NCBI RefSeq assembly: GCF_001713395.1
Contig: NZ_CP016450.1
Coordinates: 3,254,501 to 3,318,500, forward strand
From: Sinorhizobium sp. RAC02
GTDB lineage: Bacteria > Pseudomonadota > Alphaproteobacteria > Rhizobiales > Rhizobiaceae
Length of the DNA stretch: 64,000 bases
Direction: 5' to 3'
The translations under genes were made by a program, and so were the position numbers. Below the pieces are notes generated by a model. It was not told the origin of the DNA and searched no databases. It saw nothing but the letters and a program-made list of their open reading frames with translations. Positions 53,315 through 61,469 of the stretch are shown here, piece after piece (the stretch's first letter is position 1; every line of letters starts with the position of its first letter).

Positions 53315-53695
53315 TCAGCTCTGTCGAAGAGCCGTCACTTCGATCTCGATCAGCATTTCCGGCCGGATGAGGTCGCAGACGACCATGGTGGCGGCGGGGC
53401 GGATCTTAGCGAATGTCTCGCCGAGGATCGGAAAGACGCGGTCGGCGAAGGCGGCTTCGGTGACGTAGTAATGGCAGCGCACGACGTCGGCAAAGGAGAA
53501 GCCGGCTTCATCCAGAACTTCGCCGATAGTGACGAGGCAGCGGCGCGTCTGCTCTTCGACGCTTTCCGGCATGGTCATCGTCGCGTAGTCGTAACCGGTC
53601 GTGCCGGAAACGAAACACCAGTCACCCTGAACGACGGCGCGCGAATAGCCCGCCTTCAGTTCGAAGGGAGAACCGGACGAGATCAGCCGGCGCAT
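53315..53695 (-). CDS. RidA/YjgF-family protein
   Basis: A 126-residue Rid protein. YSRAVVQGDWCFVSGTTGYD is the N-terminal signature; the reactive-imine pocket arginine appears in IRPAATMVV and the acid in EIEVTAL. RidA hydrolyses 2-aminoacrylate-type imines that damage PLP enzymes; Rid subfamilies with this arginine usually keep that activity. It starts four bases after leuD, and so sits inside the leucine-synthesis run, where IlvE is a known target of such damage. Confidence 0.88.
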   Translation of the reverse strand: MRRLISSGSPFELKAGYSRAVVQGDWCFVSGTTGYDYATMTMPESVEEQTRRCLVTIGEVLDEAGFSFADVVRCHYYVTEAAFADRVFPILGETFAKIRPAATMVVCDLIRPEMLIEIEVTALRQS

Positions 53696-53699
53696 CGTC

Positions 53700-54305
53700 T
53701 CAGGCCCAGGGGCGCGAGGAGGCGTTCTGCTTCTCGAAGCTGTCGATGGCGGTCGCCTTCTCCAGCGTCAGGCCGATGTCGTCGAGGCCGTTCAGCAGGC
53801 AGTGGCGACGGAAGGCGTCGATGTCGAAGGTGATGCGGCCGCCGTCGGGACCGGTGATTTCCTGGGTTTCCAGGTCGACGGTCAGGATGGCGTTGGAGCC
53901 GCGGCTGGCATCGTCCATCAGCTTGTCGAGGTCGTCCTGGCTGACGACGATCGGCAGGATGCCGTTCTTGAAACAGTTGTTGTAGAAGATGTCGGCGAAG
54001 CTGGTGGAGATGACGCAGCGGATGCCGAAGTCGAGCAGCGCCCACGGCGCGTGTTCGCGAGAGGAGCCGCAGCCGAAATTGTCGCCGGCAACCAGGATCG
54101 TGGCGTTCTGGTAGGCGGGCTTGTTCAGCACGAAGTCTTCGTTGACGCTGCCGTCTTCATGAAAGCGCGCTTCGGCAAAGAGGCCTGCGCCGAGACCGGT
54201 GCGCTTGATGGTCTTCAGGTAGTCCTTCGGAATGATCATGTCCGTGTCGATGTTGACGACGGGAAGCGGCGCGGCGACGCCGGTCAGCTTGACGAACTTT
54301 TCCAT
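53700..54305 (-). CDS. leuD: 3-isopropylmalate dehydratase small subunit
   Basis: A 201-residue swivel-domain subunit. [50 protein letters not shown] and [11 protein letters not shown] are the family motifs. With LeuC it isomerises 2-isopropylmalate to 3-isopropylmalate. It heads the leuD, ridA-like, leuB run. No leader peptide was recognised upstream. Confidence 0.95.
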   Translation of the reverse strand: MEKFVKLTGVAAPLPVVNIDTDMIIPKDYLKTIKRTGLGAGLFAEARFHEDGSVNEDFVLNKPAYQNATILVAGDNFGCGSSREHAPWALLDFGIRCVISTSFADIFYNNCFKNGILPIVVSQDDLDKLMDDASRGSNAILTVDLETQEITGPDGGRITFDIDAFRRHCLLNGLDDIGLTLEKATAIDSFEKQNASSRPWA

Positions 54306-54406
54306 GCGGATACCTCGAAAGTCGGTGATGTCGGTTCGGTCCAGCGTTTAGATCAGTTTTCCCGGAATTTGAAGGAGAATCTTCGGAAAACCGGGTCGAG
54401 CAGACG

Positions 54407-54433
54407 CAAAAGCCGGGCGCGGTCTGCGCCCGG
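54407..54433 (-). terminator. Terminator after the small membrane protein gene
   Basis: Perfect 8-bp stem CCGGGCGC / GCGCCCGG with a five-base loop; on the minus strand it is followed by CTTTTGC. Confidence 0.75.
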
Positions 54434-54459
54434 TGTCCCCTTCGAGAAGAGGGATGCTG

Positions 54460-54714
54460 TTAAAGATCGATGATCGTGCCGCGACCGTCGTTCCAGATGC
54501 GCGGTTCGCGCTGGCCGGAAGCCGTACGATTGTTGCGCGCGCGGGCCTTTGCCCGAACCGGGGCAGGCTGGAGCTTGCCGGCGAGCATCGAGCCCAGCAT
54601 CAGCACGGCGACGATGCCGGCGATGGCAAGGCCGACAGAGGCGGCGAACAGGAAGGTCGCGCCTGCGATGAGCGTGGCGAGGACTGTGAAGACGATGGAG
54701 CGTATGCGCTGCAT
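54460..54714 (-). CDS. Small membrane protein, unknown function
   Basis: An 84-residue protein. A long hydrophobic stretch at about residues 5-46 (two close membrane segments, IVFTVLATLIAGATFLFAASVG and AIAGIVAVLMLGSMLAG), then a basic linker and a C-terminal WNDGRGTIIDL tail. I do not recognise a function. The gene stands alone between leuD and the CitE-like gene, divergent from the latter, and has its own terminator. Confidence 0.72.
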   Translation of the reverse strand: MQRIRSIVFTVLATLIAGATFLFAASVGLAIAGIVAVLMLGSMLAGKLQPAPVRAKARARNNRTASGQREPRIWNDGRGTIIDL

Positions 54715-54837
54715 GGATTTTGCCCTTTCTCTAGATTGTAATGTGGGGGGCGATTTTGTTCATTGCAAGGCCGAACTTGCCGGATTCGTGGCGCTGCAGT
54801 GCTTGCCGGCTGCGACAAAGCGCGGCAAAAAGGACGG

Positions 54838-55749
54838 ATGAACAGAACCCCGCACCACCATCCGCTTCGCCTGCGCCGTTCGGTGCTGAGCGTTCCCGCA
54901 GCAAATGCCAGGGCGCTTGCCAAATCCGCCTCGCTGGATTGCGATGCGATCATCTTCGACCTGGAGGATTCGGTCCTGCCGGAGAAGAAGGCGGAGGCCC
55001 GCACTGCCCTCGTCGAGCATTTCAAGGGGCTCGGCCGGGCCTCCGGTTGCGAACATGTCATCCGGATCAATTCGCTCGACGGGGCGGACGGCGCGCTGGA
55101 CCTCGAAGCGGTGCTGGACTGCATGCCGGATGCCGTGCTGCTGCCGAAAGTGTCGGAGCCGCAGGACATCCTCACCGTTGCTGACTGGCTTTCTGAGGCG
55201 GGGGCAGATGACGGTCCACGGCTCTGGGCGATGATCGAGACGGCTGCCGGTCTGCTCAATCTCGCGGCCATTGCCGAGACGGGCCGCACCCAGGGCGGCC
55301 GGCTCGATTGTTTCGTCGTCGGTCTCAACGACCTGCGCAAGGAAACCGGCATTGCCGATATTCCGGGCCGCCCCTACCTCGTTCCCCTGTTGGTTCAGGT
55401 CGTCGTGGCGGCGCGCGCCTCGGGGCTCGATATCGTCGACGCGGTGTTCAACGATTTTTCGGATACGGACGGTCTTCAAGCGGAATGCGTGCAGGGAAGG
55501 CAGATGGGTTTCGACGGCAAGATGCTGATCCATCCCGCCCAGATTGCCATCGCCAACGAGGCCTTCGGCGTTGCCGAGGGCGATGCCGCGGAAGCACTCG
55601 CCATCGTCGCCGCCTTCGCGGCACCTGAAAATGCCGGCAAGGCCGTCATTGATCTGCGCGGCCGCATGGTCGAAAAGCTCCACGCCGACCAGGCCGGGCG
55701 TCTGCTCGCCAAGGTCGACCTGATCAACGAGAGAAAGAGAAACGTATGA
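54838..55749 (+). CDS. CitE-like HpcH/HpaI-family CoA-ester lyase
   Basis: A 303-residue TIM-barrel protein. LRRSVLSVPAANARALAKSASLDCDAIIFDLEDSVLPEKKAEAR is the CitE-type start with metal-site residues; AMIETAAGLLNLAAIA and DCFVVGLNDLRKETG follow, and FDGKMLIHPAQIAIANEAFG is the C-terminal signature. The likely reaction is cleavage of a malyl-, citramalyl- or methylmalyl-CoA type ester; the exact one is unclear. The ATG at 54838 follows AAAAGGACGG. It overlaps the DUF1737 gene by four bases. Confidence 0.85.
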   Translation: MNRTPHHHPLRLRRSVLSVPAANARALAKSASLDCDAIIFDLEDSVLPEKKAEARTALVEHFKGLGRASGCEHVIRINSLDGADGALDLEAVLDCMPDAVLLPKVSEPQDILTVADWLSEAGADDGPRLWAMIETAAGLLNLAAIAETGRTQGGRLDCFVVGLNDLRKETGIADIPGRPYLVPLLVQVVVAARASGLDIVDAVFNDFSDTDGLQAECVQGRQMGFDGKMLIHPAQIAIANEAFGVAEGDAAEALAIVAAFAAPENAGKAVIDLRGRMVEKLHADQAGRLLAKVDLINERKRNV

Positions 55750-55952
55750 AAGTCTACCGACTCCTGACCGCTCCCGACGATGCCTCGTTCTGCCACAAGG
55801 TGACGCTGGCGCTGAACAAGGGCTGGGAGCTGCATGGCTCGCCGACCTACGCCTACAATGCTGACGCCAAGATCATGCAATGCGGCCAGGCGGTGGTGAA
55901 GGACGTTCGGGGCAAGGACTACACACCGGACATCAAGCTGTCCGAGCAGTAA
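55746..55952 (+). CDS. DUF1737 small protein
   Basis: A 68-residue protein of the DUF1737 family: MKVYRLLTAPDDASFCHKVTLALNKGWELHGSPTYAYN, ending in CGQAVVKDVRGKDYTPDIKLSEQ. Function unknown. The ATG overlaps the stop of the CitE-like gene (ATGA), so both are probably made from one message; this pairing is a clue to its role. Confidence 0.85.
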   Translation: MKVYRLLTAPDDASFCHKVTLALNKGWELHGSPTYAYNADAKIMQCGQAVVKDVRGKDYTPDIKLSEQ

Positions 55953-55974
55953 GCTCAAAGCAAATCGCGGCGGT

Positions 55975-56409
55975 TCAGCCCGCCGCGATCTCGGCGCTCG
56001 CCTCGATGCGCTCCATGTCGTCGTCGGACAGGCCGAAATGGTGGCCGATCTCGTGGATGAGCACATGGGTGATGATGTCGCCCAGCGTCTCCTCGTTCTC
56101 CGCCCAGTAATCGAGGATCGGGCGGCGGTAGAGGGTGATGCGGTTCGGCATTTCGCCGGTCTCGACGGTGAAGCGCTCGCTGATGCCGCGGCCCTCGAAC
56201 AGGCCGAGCAGGTCGAACGGCGTTTCCAGCGCCATGTCTTCAAAGACGTCGTCGCTCGGGAACTCGGCGATCTCGATGATGAGGTTGCCGGTGAGCGCGC
56301 GGAATTCTTCCGGCAGATGGCCATAAGCCTCCAGCGCCAGCGATTCGAACGCGCTGATCGTCGGGGCATGGCGCGTCCGCCAATCATCGGTCTGGTCAAT
56401 GCGGGCCAT
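55975..56409 (-). CDS. Minimal zincin metallopeptidase family protein
   Basis: A 144-residue protein with zinc motif HVLIHEIGHHFGLSDDDMERIEA near its C terminus (HExxHxxGxxD) and the family opening LALEAYGHLPEEFRAL. RRPILDYWAENEETLGDIITHVLIHEIGHH matches the DUF1025/possibl zinc metallo-peptidase family. Substrate unknown. The ATG at 56409 follows AAAGGAGTGCC; the frame is open to 56637 but that part is repetitive non-coding sequence. Confidence 0.85.
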   Translation of the reverse strand: MARIDQTDDWRTRHAPTISAFESLALEAYGHLPEEFRALTGNLIIEIAEFPSDDVFEDMALETPFDLLGLFEGRGISERFTVETGEMPNRITLYRRPILDYWAENEETLGDIITHVLIHEIGHHFGLSDDDMERIEASAEIAAG

Positions 56410-56518
56410 GGGCACTCCTTTGACCGTCATATAGACGATTTCCAGCGCTTTTCGAGGGTAGAATTTGCATGCCCTGCCCGCATTCCGTCGCGTCAATGGC
56501 ACGTTTTGCGTGGCGAGC

Positions 56519-56576
56519 CGACTTTTACGCCGACGGGTGCCAAAAGAGCGACTTTTCGAAAGGGCGCCGCCAAAAG
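56519..56576. repeat. Two-copy 30-bp-period imperfect tandem repeat
   Basis: Each unit starts CGACTTTT and ends GCCAAAAG, the arms being mutually complementary (CTTTT/AAAAG), and a third partial ACTTTTG follows at 56579. The middle of the units differs. Confidence 0.6.
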
Positions 56577-56683
56577 GCACTTTTGCAACAAATCGTGATC
56601 GGTCAGCTTGTCGCACCTGGCTCAAAGTTTTCACCATGTCACAAAAGCGTAACCCTCTGAAAAGGCGATATTTCTAGTCAAGA

Positions 56684-56698
56684 TTAGAACGACTCTAA
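56684..56698. promoter_or_regulatory. Irr box (iron control element) upstream of bfd
   Basis: TTAGAACGACTCTAA, one base from the palindrome TTAGAA-N3-TTCTAA bound by the rhizobial iron/heme regulator Irr. It lies 33 bp upstream of the predicted -35 element of bfd. Confidence 0.65.
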
Positions 56699-56731
56699 AT
56701 TAATGAGTCAACAAGGCTGACCTGTTCATTC

Positions 56732-56760
56732 TTGACAGCCAGTGTCCTCTTTTGCTTAAT
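56732..56760 (+). promoter_or_regulatory. Predicted bfd-bfr promoter
   Basis: TTGACA, 17-base spacer, CTTAAT; a transcript would start about 34 bases before the bfd ATG. Confidence 0.6.
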
Positions 56761-56800
56761 GCCGGAAACTCAGTACTTTGCGTATGGCAGGCAGGACGAA

Positions 56801-57112
56801 ATGCTGGTTTGCAGCTGCAACTTCATCACCGATAAGGACATTGTTGACGTGATCAACAGCCTCCTCGACGAGGACTGTTGGCAGCTCATCGTGCCTGCAA
56901 AAGTCTACCACGCAATGCAGAAGCGCGGCCGTTGCTGCGGCTGTTTTCCCAACGTGGTGGACATCATCGTCCGCACAACCGAGCAGTACCACGCCGGCCG
57001 CCACTCGACGGACGACGAGATATTTGATTTCATGACCCGCCTCAAACAATTCCATGAAGAAAACAGGAGAGCGGATCTTGAAAGGCGACAAAAAAGTCAT
57101 CGAGCAGCTTAA
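56801..57112 (+). CDS. bfd: Bacterioferritin-associated ferredoxin
   Basis: A 103-residue [2Fe-2S] protein of the Bfd/Fer2_BFD family. Cluster cysteines are in [14 protein letters not shown] (Cys4, Cys6) and RCCGC (Cys45, Cys48). The spacing Cys6 to Cys45 is longer than in E. coli Bfd. It transfers electrons to bacterioferritin to release stored iron. The ATG at 56801 follows GGCAGGACGAA; the frame extends upstream to 56732 without support. Its end overlaps the bfr start by 35 bp. Confidence 0.9.
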   Translation: MLVCSCNFITDKDIVDVINSLLDEDCWQLIVPAKVYHAMQKRGRCCGCFPNVVDIIVRTTEQYHAGRHSTDDEIFDFMTRLKQFHEENRRADLERRQKSHRAA

Positions 57113-57563
57113 CGAAGCGCTCCATCTTGAGCTGGGTGCTGTCAACCAGTACTGGCTCCACTACCGCCTTCTCGAGGACTGGGGTTACACGCTTCTCGCC
57201 AAGAAGGAGCGTGCCGAGTCCATCGAAGAGATGCAGCACGCCGACAAGCTCGTCGCGCGCATCATCTTCCTCGAAGGCCACCCGAACCTCCAGACCGTCG
57301 CGCCGCTTCGCATCGGCCAGAACGTCAAGGAAGTGCTGGAAGCCGACCTCGCCGGCGAATACGATGCCCGCAAGGCCTACAAGAAGTCGCGCGACATCTG
57401 TCATGATGCCGGTGACTACGTCACCATGAAGCTCTTCGAAGAGCTTTTGATCGACGAGGAAGGCCATATCGACTTCCTCGAGACCCAGCTTGAGCTTCTC
57501 GGCAAGCTCGGCGCGGAAAAGTACGGCCAGCTCAACGCCGCACCGGCCAACGAAGCCGAGTAA
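57078..57563 (+). CDS. bfr: Bacterioferritin
   Basis: A 161-residue ferritin-like protein. Ferroxidase ligands Glu18, Glu51 and His54 fall at their standard numbers, and Met52 (heme ligand) is in [25 protein letters not shown] provides Glu127-like and His130 ligands. It forms a 24-mer that stores iron as mineral. The TTG at 57078 is chosen because AGGAG at 57065-57069 is eight bases away and the numbering then matches the family; an in-frame ATG at 57054 would add eight residues. Confidence 0.93.
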   Translation: MKGDKKVIEQLNEALHLELGAVNQYWLHYRLLEDWGYTLLAKKERAESIEEMQHADKLVARIIFLEGHPNLQTVAPLRIGQNVKEVLEADLAGEYDARKAYKKSRDICHDAGDYVTMKLFEELLIDEEGHIDFLETQLELLGKLGAEKYGQLNAAPANEAE

Positions 57564-57602
57564 CAGAGGGCCTCTTCGGAGCGACCCGTTCACATCATCC
57601 CG

Positions 57603-57629
57603 AAATCCCCGGCTTGCCCGGGGATTTTT
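57603..57629 (+). terminator. Terminator after bfr
   Basis: AAATCCCCGG / CCGGGGATTT with a short loop, followed by TT. Confidence 0.85.
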
Positions 57630-57653
57630 CGTTTCCGGCCCGCCCGTCCAACC

Positions 57654-57673
57654 CCTGTAACCTCGGTAACAGG
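57654..57673. promoter_or_regulatory. Imperfect palindrome upstream of the RTX gene
   Basis: CCTGTAACCTCGGTAACAGG: nine-base arms with one A/A mismatch and a TC centre. Outer CCTGT/ACAGG halves recall lux-type boxes, but the spacing is two bases longer. Confidence 0.35.
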
Positions 57674-57908
57674 CAGACTTGCGCGCGCGGGCGATCCACC
57701 GCTGTCAGTTCCCGCGGAAACAGGGACCCGTCTTTTTTTGCCGAATATAGCGGCAGAACGCACGCAGCCCGCGGCGTTCGATTGAACGGACGAAGCCGGT
57801 CCCGGCTTGAAGCACTTCCTTCCAGGACCTTCGCACTTTCCATCGTGGTCTCCCAGCGGGGCCGCGGGCGGCCGGCGCATGTCCAGAACGCACGATGAGG
57901 AGACCCGA

Positions 57909-60881
57909 ATGGGTACAATAATGGGTACGGATGGCGTCGACACTTTGCTCGGCAGCGATCTCGAGGATGATTTCATCATGGCGCTCGGCGGTGCCGACAA
58001 GGTCAATGGTGGCATGGGCCGCGACTCAATCATGGCCGGCGAAGGGGACGATACGGTCAACGGCTCGTTCCAGGACGACATGATCACGGGCGACGGGGGC
58101 AAGGATACGCTCTACGGCGACAGCGGCAGCGACATGATCGAGGGTGGTGCCGGAGCGGACAAGTACTATGGCGGCTCGGGGCGTGACACGCTGATAGTCG
58201 GCAAGCTCGCTACCGCATCCGGCGACGTGCTCGACGGCGGCTCGGGTACCGACCGGATGATCATCGACTATTCCGATCAGGCGACGGCCCTCAACATCAC
58301 CATCAAAGACTGGATTTCACCGCAAACGCTGACCGGCAATGTCAGTGCGCTGAATGTCGAAAGCTTCGACATCACCGGCACCAATCTCAACGACCGCGTC
58401 ACGGGCGGAAATTACTCCGACACGCTGAGGGGCGGTCGTGGTGATGACACCCTGTCCGGCGGCCGCGGCCTGGTGGACATGCTGTTTGGCGAGGACGGCA
58501 ACGACACGATCCGGGGCGGATACGGCACCGATTACGTCGATGGCGGTGCCGGTGACGACAAGCTCTATGGCGAACAGGGCGTGGACCTGATCAACGGCGG
58601 TGCGGGCAACGATATTGCCTATGGCGGTGCCGACTTCGACTTCATCAATGGCGATGCCGGCAATGACACGCTTTATGGCGATGCCGGCAACGACATCATC
58701 GATGGCGGCGAAGGCAACGACACGGTGAATGGCGGCACGGGCGATGACGCCCTCGACGGCGGTGATGGCAATGACATCATCGAAGGCGGCAGCGGCAACG
58801 ACACGATCACCTACGCCTATGGCGAGGGCAAGGACACGATCACTGACGCCAGCGGCAGCGACCGCCTGGAGATCGACGCGTTCACCGGCAACTTCACGGC
58901 CAAGGCGGCGACCGTTGTCAACACCCTTGCCGGCGGCACGACCATCAAGGGCTTCGAGCATTACACGATCACGGCCACTGGGTCGGGTGCCAACGTGATC
59001 ACCACGGGTGCCGGCAACGACGTCATCGACACGGCTGCCGGAAAGGACACCGTCAATGCCGGTGCCGGCAACGACATGGTGGAACTGGGCGAAGGCGGTG
59101 CGGACAAGGCGGATGGCGGCGCCGATTTCGACTATGTTTCGGTCGATCGCCGGTCGACCACGACCAGCCTGACCTTCGAGGCGACGGGTGCCGCCGCGAA
59201 GATCAGTGAGGGCACGGCGCTCAACAACTTCGAGGTTATCGAAGTGGCCTTCGGGTCGGGCAATGACGTCGTGAAGTCCGTAGGCTCGGCGTCGGCCGTG
59301 CACTTCCTCGGTTTTGCCGGCAACGACACGCTGATCGGCACGGCCGGTGCCGATACGCTCGACGGCGGTGAAGGCAATGACAAGCTGACCTCCGGTGCCG
59401 GCAACGATACGCTGCACGACCAGGGCGGCACCAACTCGATCAGTGCCGGCGACGGCAATGACGTCGTACGCGTCGGCGACAGTGCAAAATCCGTCGGCCA
59501 CAACACGGTGAACCTCGGTACGGGCGATGACAGTTTCTTCCGCACGGCATCGACCGGCAAGTTGACGCTCGATGGCGGCACGGGCACGGACTCCGCGTCC
59601 ATCGACTTCAGCAAGTACTCCACGGGGATCGTCTTCAACCTGTCGCCGAATGTCACGGTCACCGGGGCGCCGGTCACTGTCAAGAATGTCGAGCGGGTCG
59701 CACTCATCGGCGGTACCGGCAACGACACCTTTACCGGCGGTGCGCTGAGCGATGATCTGCGCGGCGGTGCGGGCACCGACACGCTCACCGGCGGCGCAGG
59801 CAACGACTACCTCTCCGGCGATGCGGGTGCCGACACGCTGCGCGGCGGCGATGGCAACGACGTGCTTTATGGCGACGGTCTCAACAAGACCGGTGGCCGC
59901 GACAAACTCTACGGCGAGAATGGCAATGACACGGTCGGCGCCGGCATCGGTGATCTTGCGGATGGCGGTGCGGGCACCGACACCCTCAATCTGGACGTCG
60001 CGGAGCAGTCGAAGGACATCACCTTTACCTTCTCGACGGGCAAGGTGACGGTCGACAGCACGACCAGCTTCAACGCCTTCGAGGCGCTGAACTACGATGG
60101 CAGCAAGGGCAAGGACACGGTGACCGGCGGCGTGCTTGCCGACCGGCTTGAGGGCAATGCCGGCAACGACATCCTGCGCGGTGCAAGCGGTAACGACACC
60201 CTGGAAGACGGTGCGGGCAACGACCAGCTGTTCGGCGATGCCGGCAACGATGTGCTGGTGCGCACAGCGTTCACCGGCAAGGACGTCTTCGATGGCGGTT
60301 CGGGCATCGATACGCTGATGTTCGACGACGGCCCGACTTCGGTGGTCCTCGACCTCGAAACCCAGGCAAAGAACAAGGGTCTTGCGCTTGGTCTGACCGT
60401 CAAGGGCTTCGAGATCATCCACGGCAGCAGCGCCGACGATGACATCCGGGGCGATGCCAGCAACAACACGCTCTATGGCAACGATGCCGACGACGTGTTG
60501 CAGGGGCGTGCCGGCAATGACGTTCTCGTCGGCGGGGCGGGTGACGACTGGCTGACCGGCGGAACCGGCAACGACCAGTTCGTCTTCAACCTTGCGGGCC
60601 GGGATGGCGAGGGCGACGTCATCACCGATTTCACCCGTGGCCAGGACAAGCTGATGATCGACCGCAGCGATTACGGTGTGGCGGCCGGTGACGCGGTCGT
60701 GACGCTGGTGGTCGGCGCCGATCCGGTTGCCACGAGCACGAAGGGCACCTTCCTGTTCGAAAGCGACAACGGTCGCCTCTGGTTCGATGCCGACGGCAAG
60801 GGCACCGAGGCCGATCTGGAACTCGTCGCGACGCTGCAGGGCGTCAAGACGCTGACGACCAGCGACTTCGGGTTCCTCTGA
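57909..60881 (+). CDS. RTX (hemolysin-type calcium-binding) repeat protein
   Basis: A 990-residue protein built almost wholly of RTX nonapeptides (GGxGxDxUx). Blocks such as INGGAGNDIAYGGADFDFINGDAGNDTLYG fold into calcium-filled beta rolls outside the cell. Six non-RTX segments of about 50-60 residues interrupt them, starting near residues 107, 317, 410, 559, 689 and 798. The end (NDQFVFNLAGRDGEGDVITDFTRGQDKLMIDRSDYG and a hydrophobic LTTSDFGFL tail) is a typical type I secretion signal; no N-terminal signal peptide. The ATG at 57909 follows GAGGAGACCCG. No secretion transporter genes are in the window. Role (adhesin, matrix) unknown. Confidence 0.9.
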   Translation: MGTIMGTDGVDTLLGSDLEDDFIMALGGADKVNGGMGRDSIMAGEGDDTVNGSFQDDMITGDGGKDTLYGDSGSDMIEGGAGADKYYGGSGRDTLIVGKLATASGDVLDGGSGTDRMIIDYSDQATALNITIKDWISPQTLTGNVSALNVESFDITGTNLNDRVTGGNYSDTLRGGRGDDTLSGGRGLVDMLFGEDGNDTIRGGYGTDYVDGGAGDDKLYGEQGVDLINGGAGNDIAYGGADFDFINGDAGNDTLYGDAGNDIIDGGEGNDTVNGGTGDDALDGGDGNDIIEGGSGNDTITYAYGEGKDTITDASGSDRLEIDAFTGNFTAKAATVVNTLAGGTTIKGFEHYTITATGSGANVITTGAGNDVIDTAAGKDTVNAGAGNDMVELGEGGADKADGGADFDYVSVDRRSTTTSLTFEATGAAAKISEGTALNNFEVIEVAFGSGNDVVKSVGSASAVHFLGFAGNDTLIGTAGADTLDGGEGNDKLTSGAGNDTLHDQGGTNSISAGDGNDVVRVGDSAKSVGHNTVNLGTGDDSFFRTASTGKLTLDGGTGTDSASIDFSKYSTGIVFNLSPNVTVTGAPVTVKNVERVALIGGTGNDTFTGGALSDDLRGGAGTDTLTGGAGNDYLSGDAGADTLRGGDGNDVLYGDGLNKTGGRDKLYGENGNDTVGAGIGDLADGGAGTDTLNLDVAEQSKDITFTFSTGKVTVDSTTSFNAFEALNYDGSKGKDTVTGGVLADRLEGNAGNDILRGASGNDTLEDGAGNDQLFGDAGNDVLVRTAFTGKDVFDGGSGIDTLMFDDGPTSVVLDLETQAKNKGLALGLTVKGFEIIHGSSADDDIRGDASNNTLYGNDADDVLQGRAGNDVLVGGAGDDWLTGGTGNDQFVFNLAGRDGEGDVITDFTRGQDKLMIDRSDYGVAAGDAVVTLVVGADPVATSTKGTFLFESDNGRLWFDADGKGTEADLELVATLQGVKTLTTSDFGFL

Positions 60882-60902
60882 GCCTTCCCGCAAAGAAAGA
60901 CC

Positions 60903-60930
60903 CCTCCCCGGCTTGCCGGGGAGGATTTGT
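60903..60930. terminator. Terminator between RTX gene and rppH
   Basis: Perfect 10-bp stem CCTCCCCGGC / GCCGGGGAGG with a TT loop between convergent genes; the T-runs are short. Confidence 0.7.
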
Positions 60931-60932
60931 TG

Positions 60933-61460
60933 TCAGGGTGCGAGATGCGCGAAGGCCGCGACGACTTCCTCGTAGACCTGGCGCTTGAAGGGTACGATCA
61001 GCTCCGGCAGGTCGCGCATCGGCTTCCAGTCCCAGGCGTCGAATTCCGCCTCATGGCCACCGGGCGGCGGGTTGATGGCGATTTCGCTTTCCTCGCCCTC
61101 GAAACGGAAGGCATACCAGCGCTGGGTCTGGCCACGGAACTTGCCCTTGAGGCCGATGCCGATCAGCTGGGCCGGCAGGTCGTAGTTGATCCAGCGGCCC
61201 GCGTCGGCGAGGAGCGAGACGCTCTTCATGCCGGTTTCTTCGTAGAGTTCGCGGTAGGCCGCCGCCAGCGGATCCTCATCCTCGTCGATGCCGCCCTGCG
61301 GCATTTGCCAGAGCTGCGGCGAGCCGTCATATTCGGAATTGCCGACGGGAATCCGCCGGCCTGCCCAGACCTTGTTGTCCGCATTCAGCACCATGATGCC
61401 GACACAGGGGCGGTAAGGCAGGTCCTCGGCCCGAACCACCTTGTGTTTGTCCTTGCCCAT
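60933..61460 (-). CDS. rppH: RNA pyrophosphohydrolase
   Basis: A 175-residue Nudix hydrolase. [22 protein letters not shown] opens it and the Nudix box is [25 protein letters not shown]. The length and the [14 protein letters not shown] context match RppH, which removes 5' pyrophosphate from mRNA to start decay, rather than other Nudix enzymes. It starts nine bases after the deacetylase gene ends, as part of a minus-strand run with ctpA upstream. Confidence 0.92.
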   Translation of the reverse strand: MGKDKHKVVRAEDLPYRPCVGIMVLNADNKVWAGRRIPVGNSEYDGSPQLWQMPQGGIDEDEDPLAAAYRELYEETGMKSVSLLADAGRWINYDLPAQLIGIGLKGKFRGQTQRWYAFRFEGEESEIAINPPPGGHEAEFDAWDWKPMRDLPELIVPFKRQVYEEVVAAFAHLAP

Positions 61461-61469
61461 CGAAAATTC

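Larger units (their letters stand above)
56410..56800. other. 391-bp gene-free region between the zincin gene and bfd
   Basis: Holds two 28-base imperfect tandem units (56519-56546 and 56549-56576, period 30), an Irr-type box at 56684-56698, and a promoter-like TTGACA (56732-56737) and CTTAAT (56755-56760) with a 17-base spacer before bfd. No small ORF with a good ribosome site was found. Confidence 0.6.
57564..57908. other. 345-bp gene-free region before the RTX gene
   Basis: Contains the bfr terminator, an imperfect palindrome CCTGTAACCTCGGTAACAGG at 57654-57673 and a second near-palindrome GTTCCCGCGGAAAC at 57708-57721, followed by a T-run. No convincing small ORF. It is probably the control region of the RTX gene. 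Confidence 0.5.

Noticed and set aside
58317..60893. An 858-codon open frame on the minus strand opposite the RTX gene
   Set aside because: Its repeated VVAG/IERV pattern is the mirror of the RTX repeats; no start site or family match.
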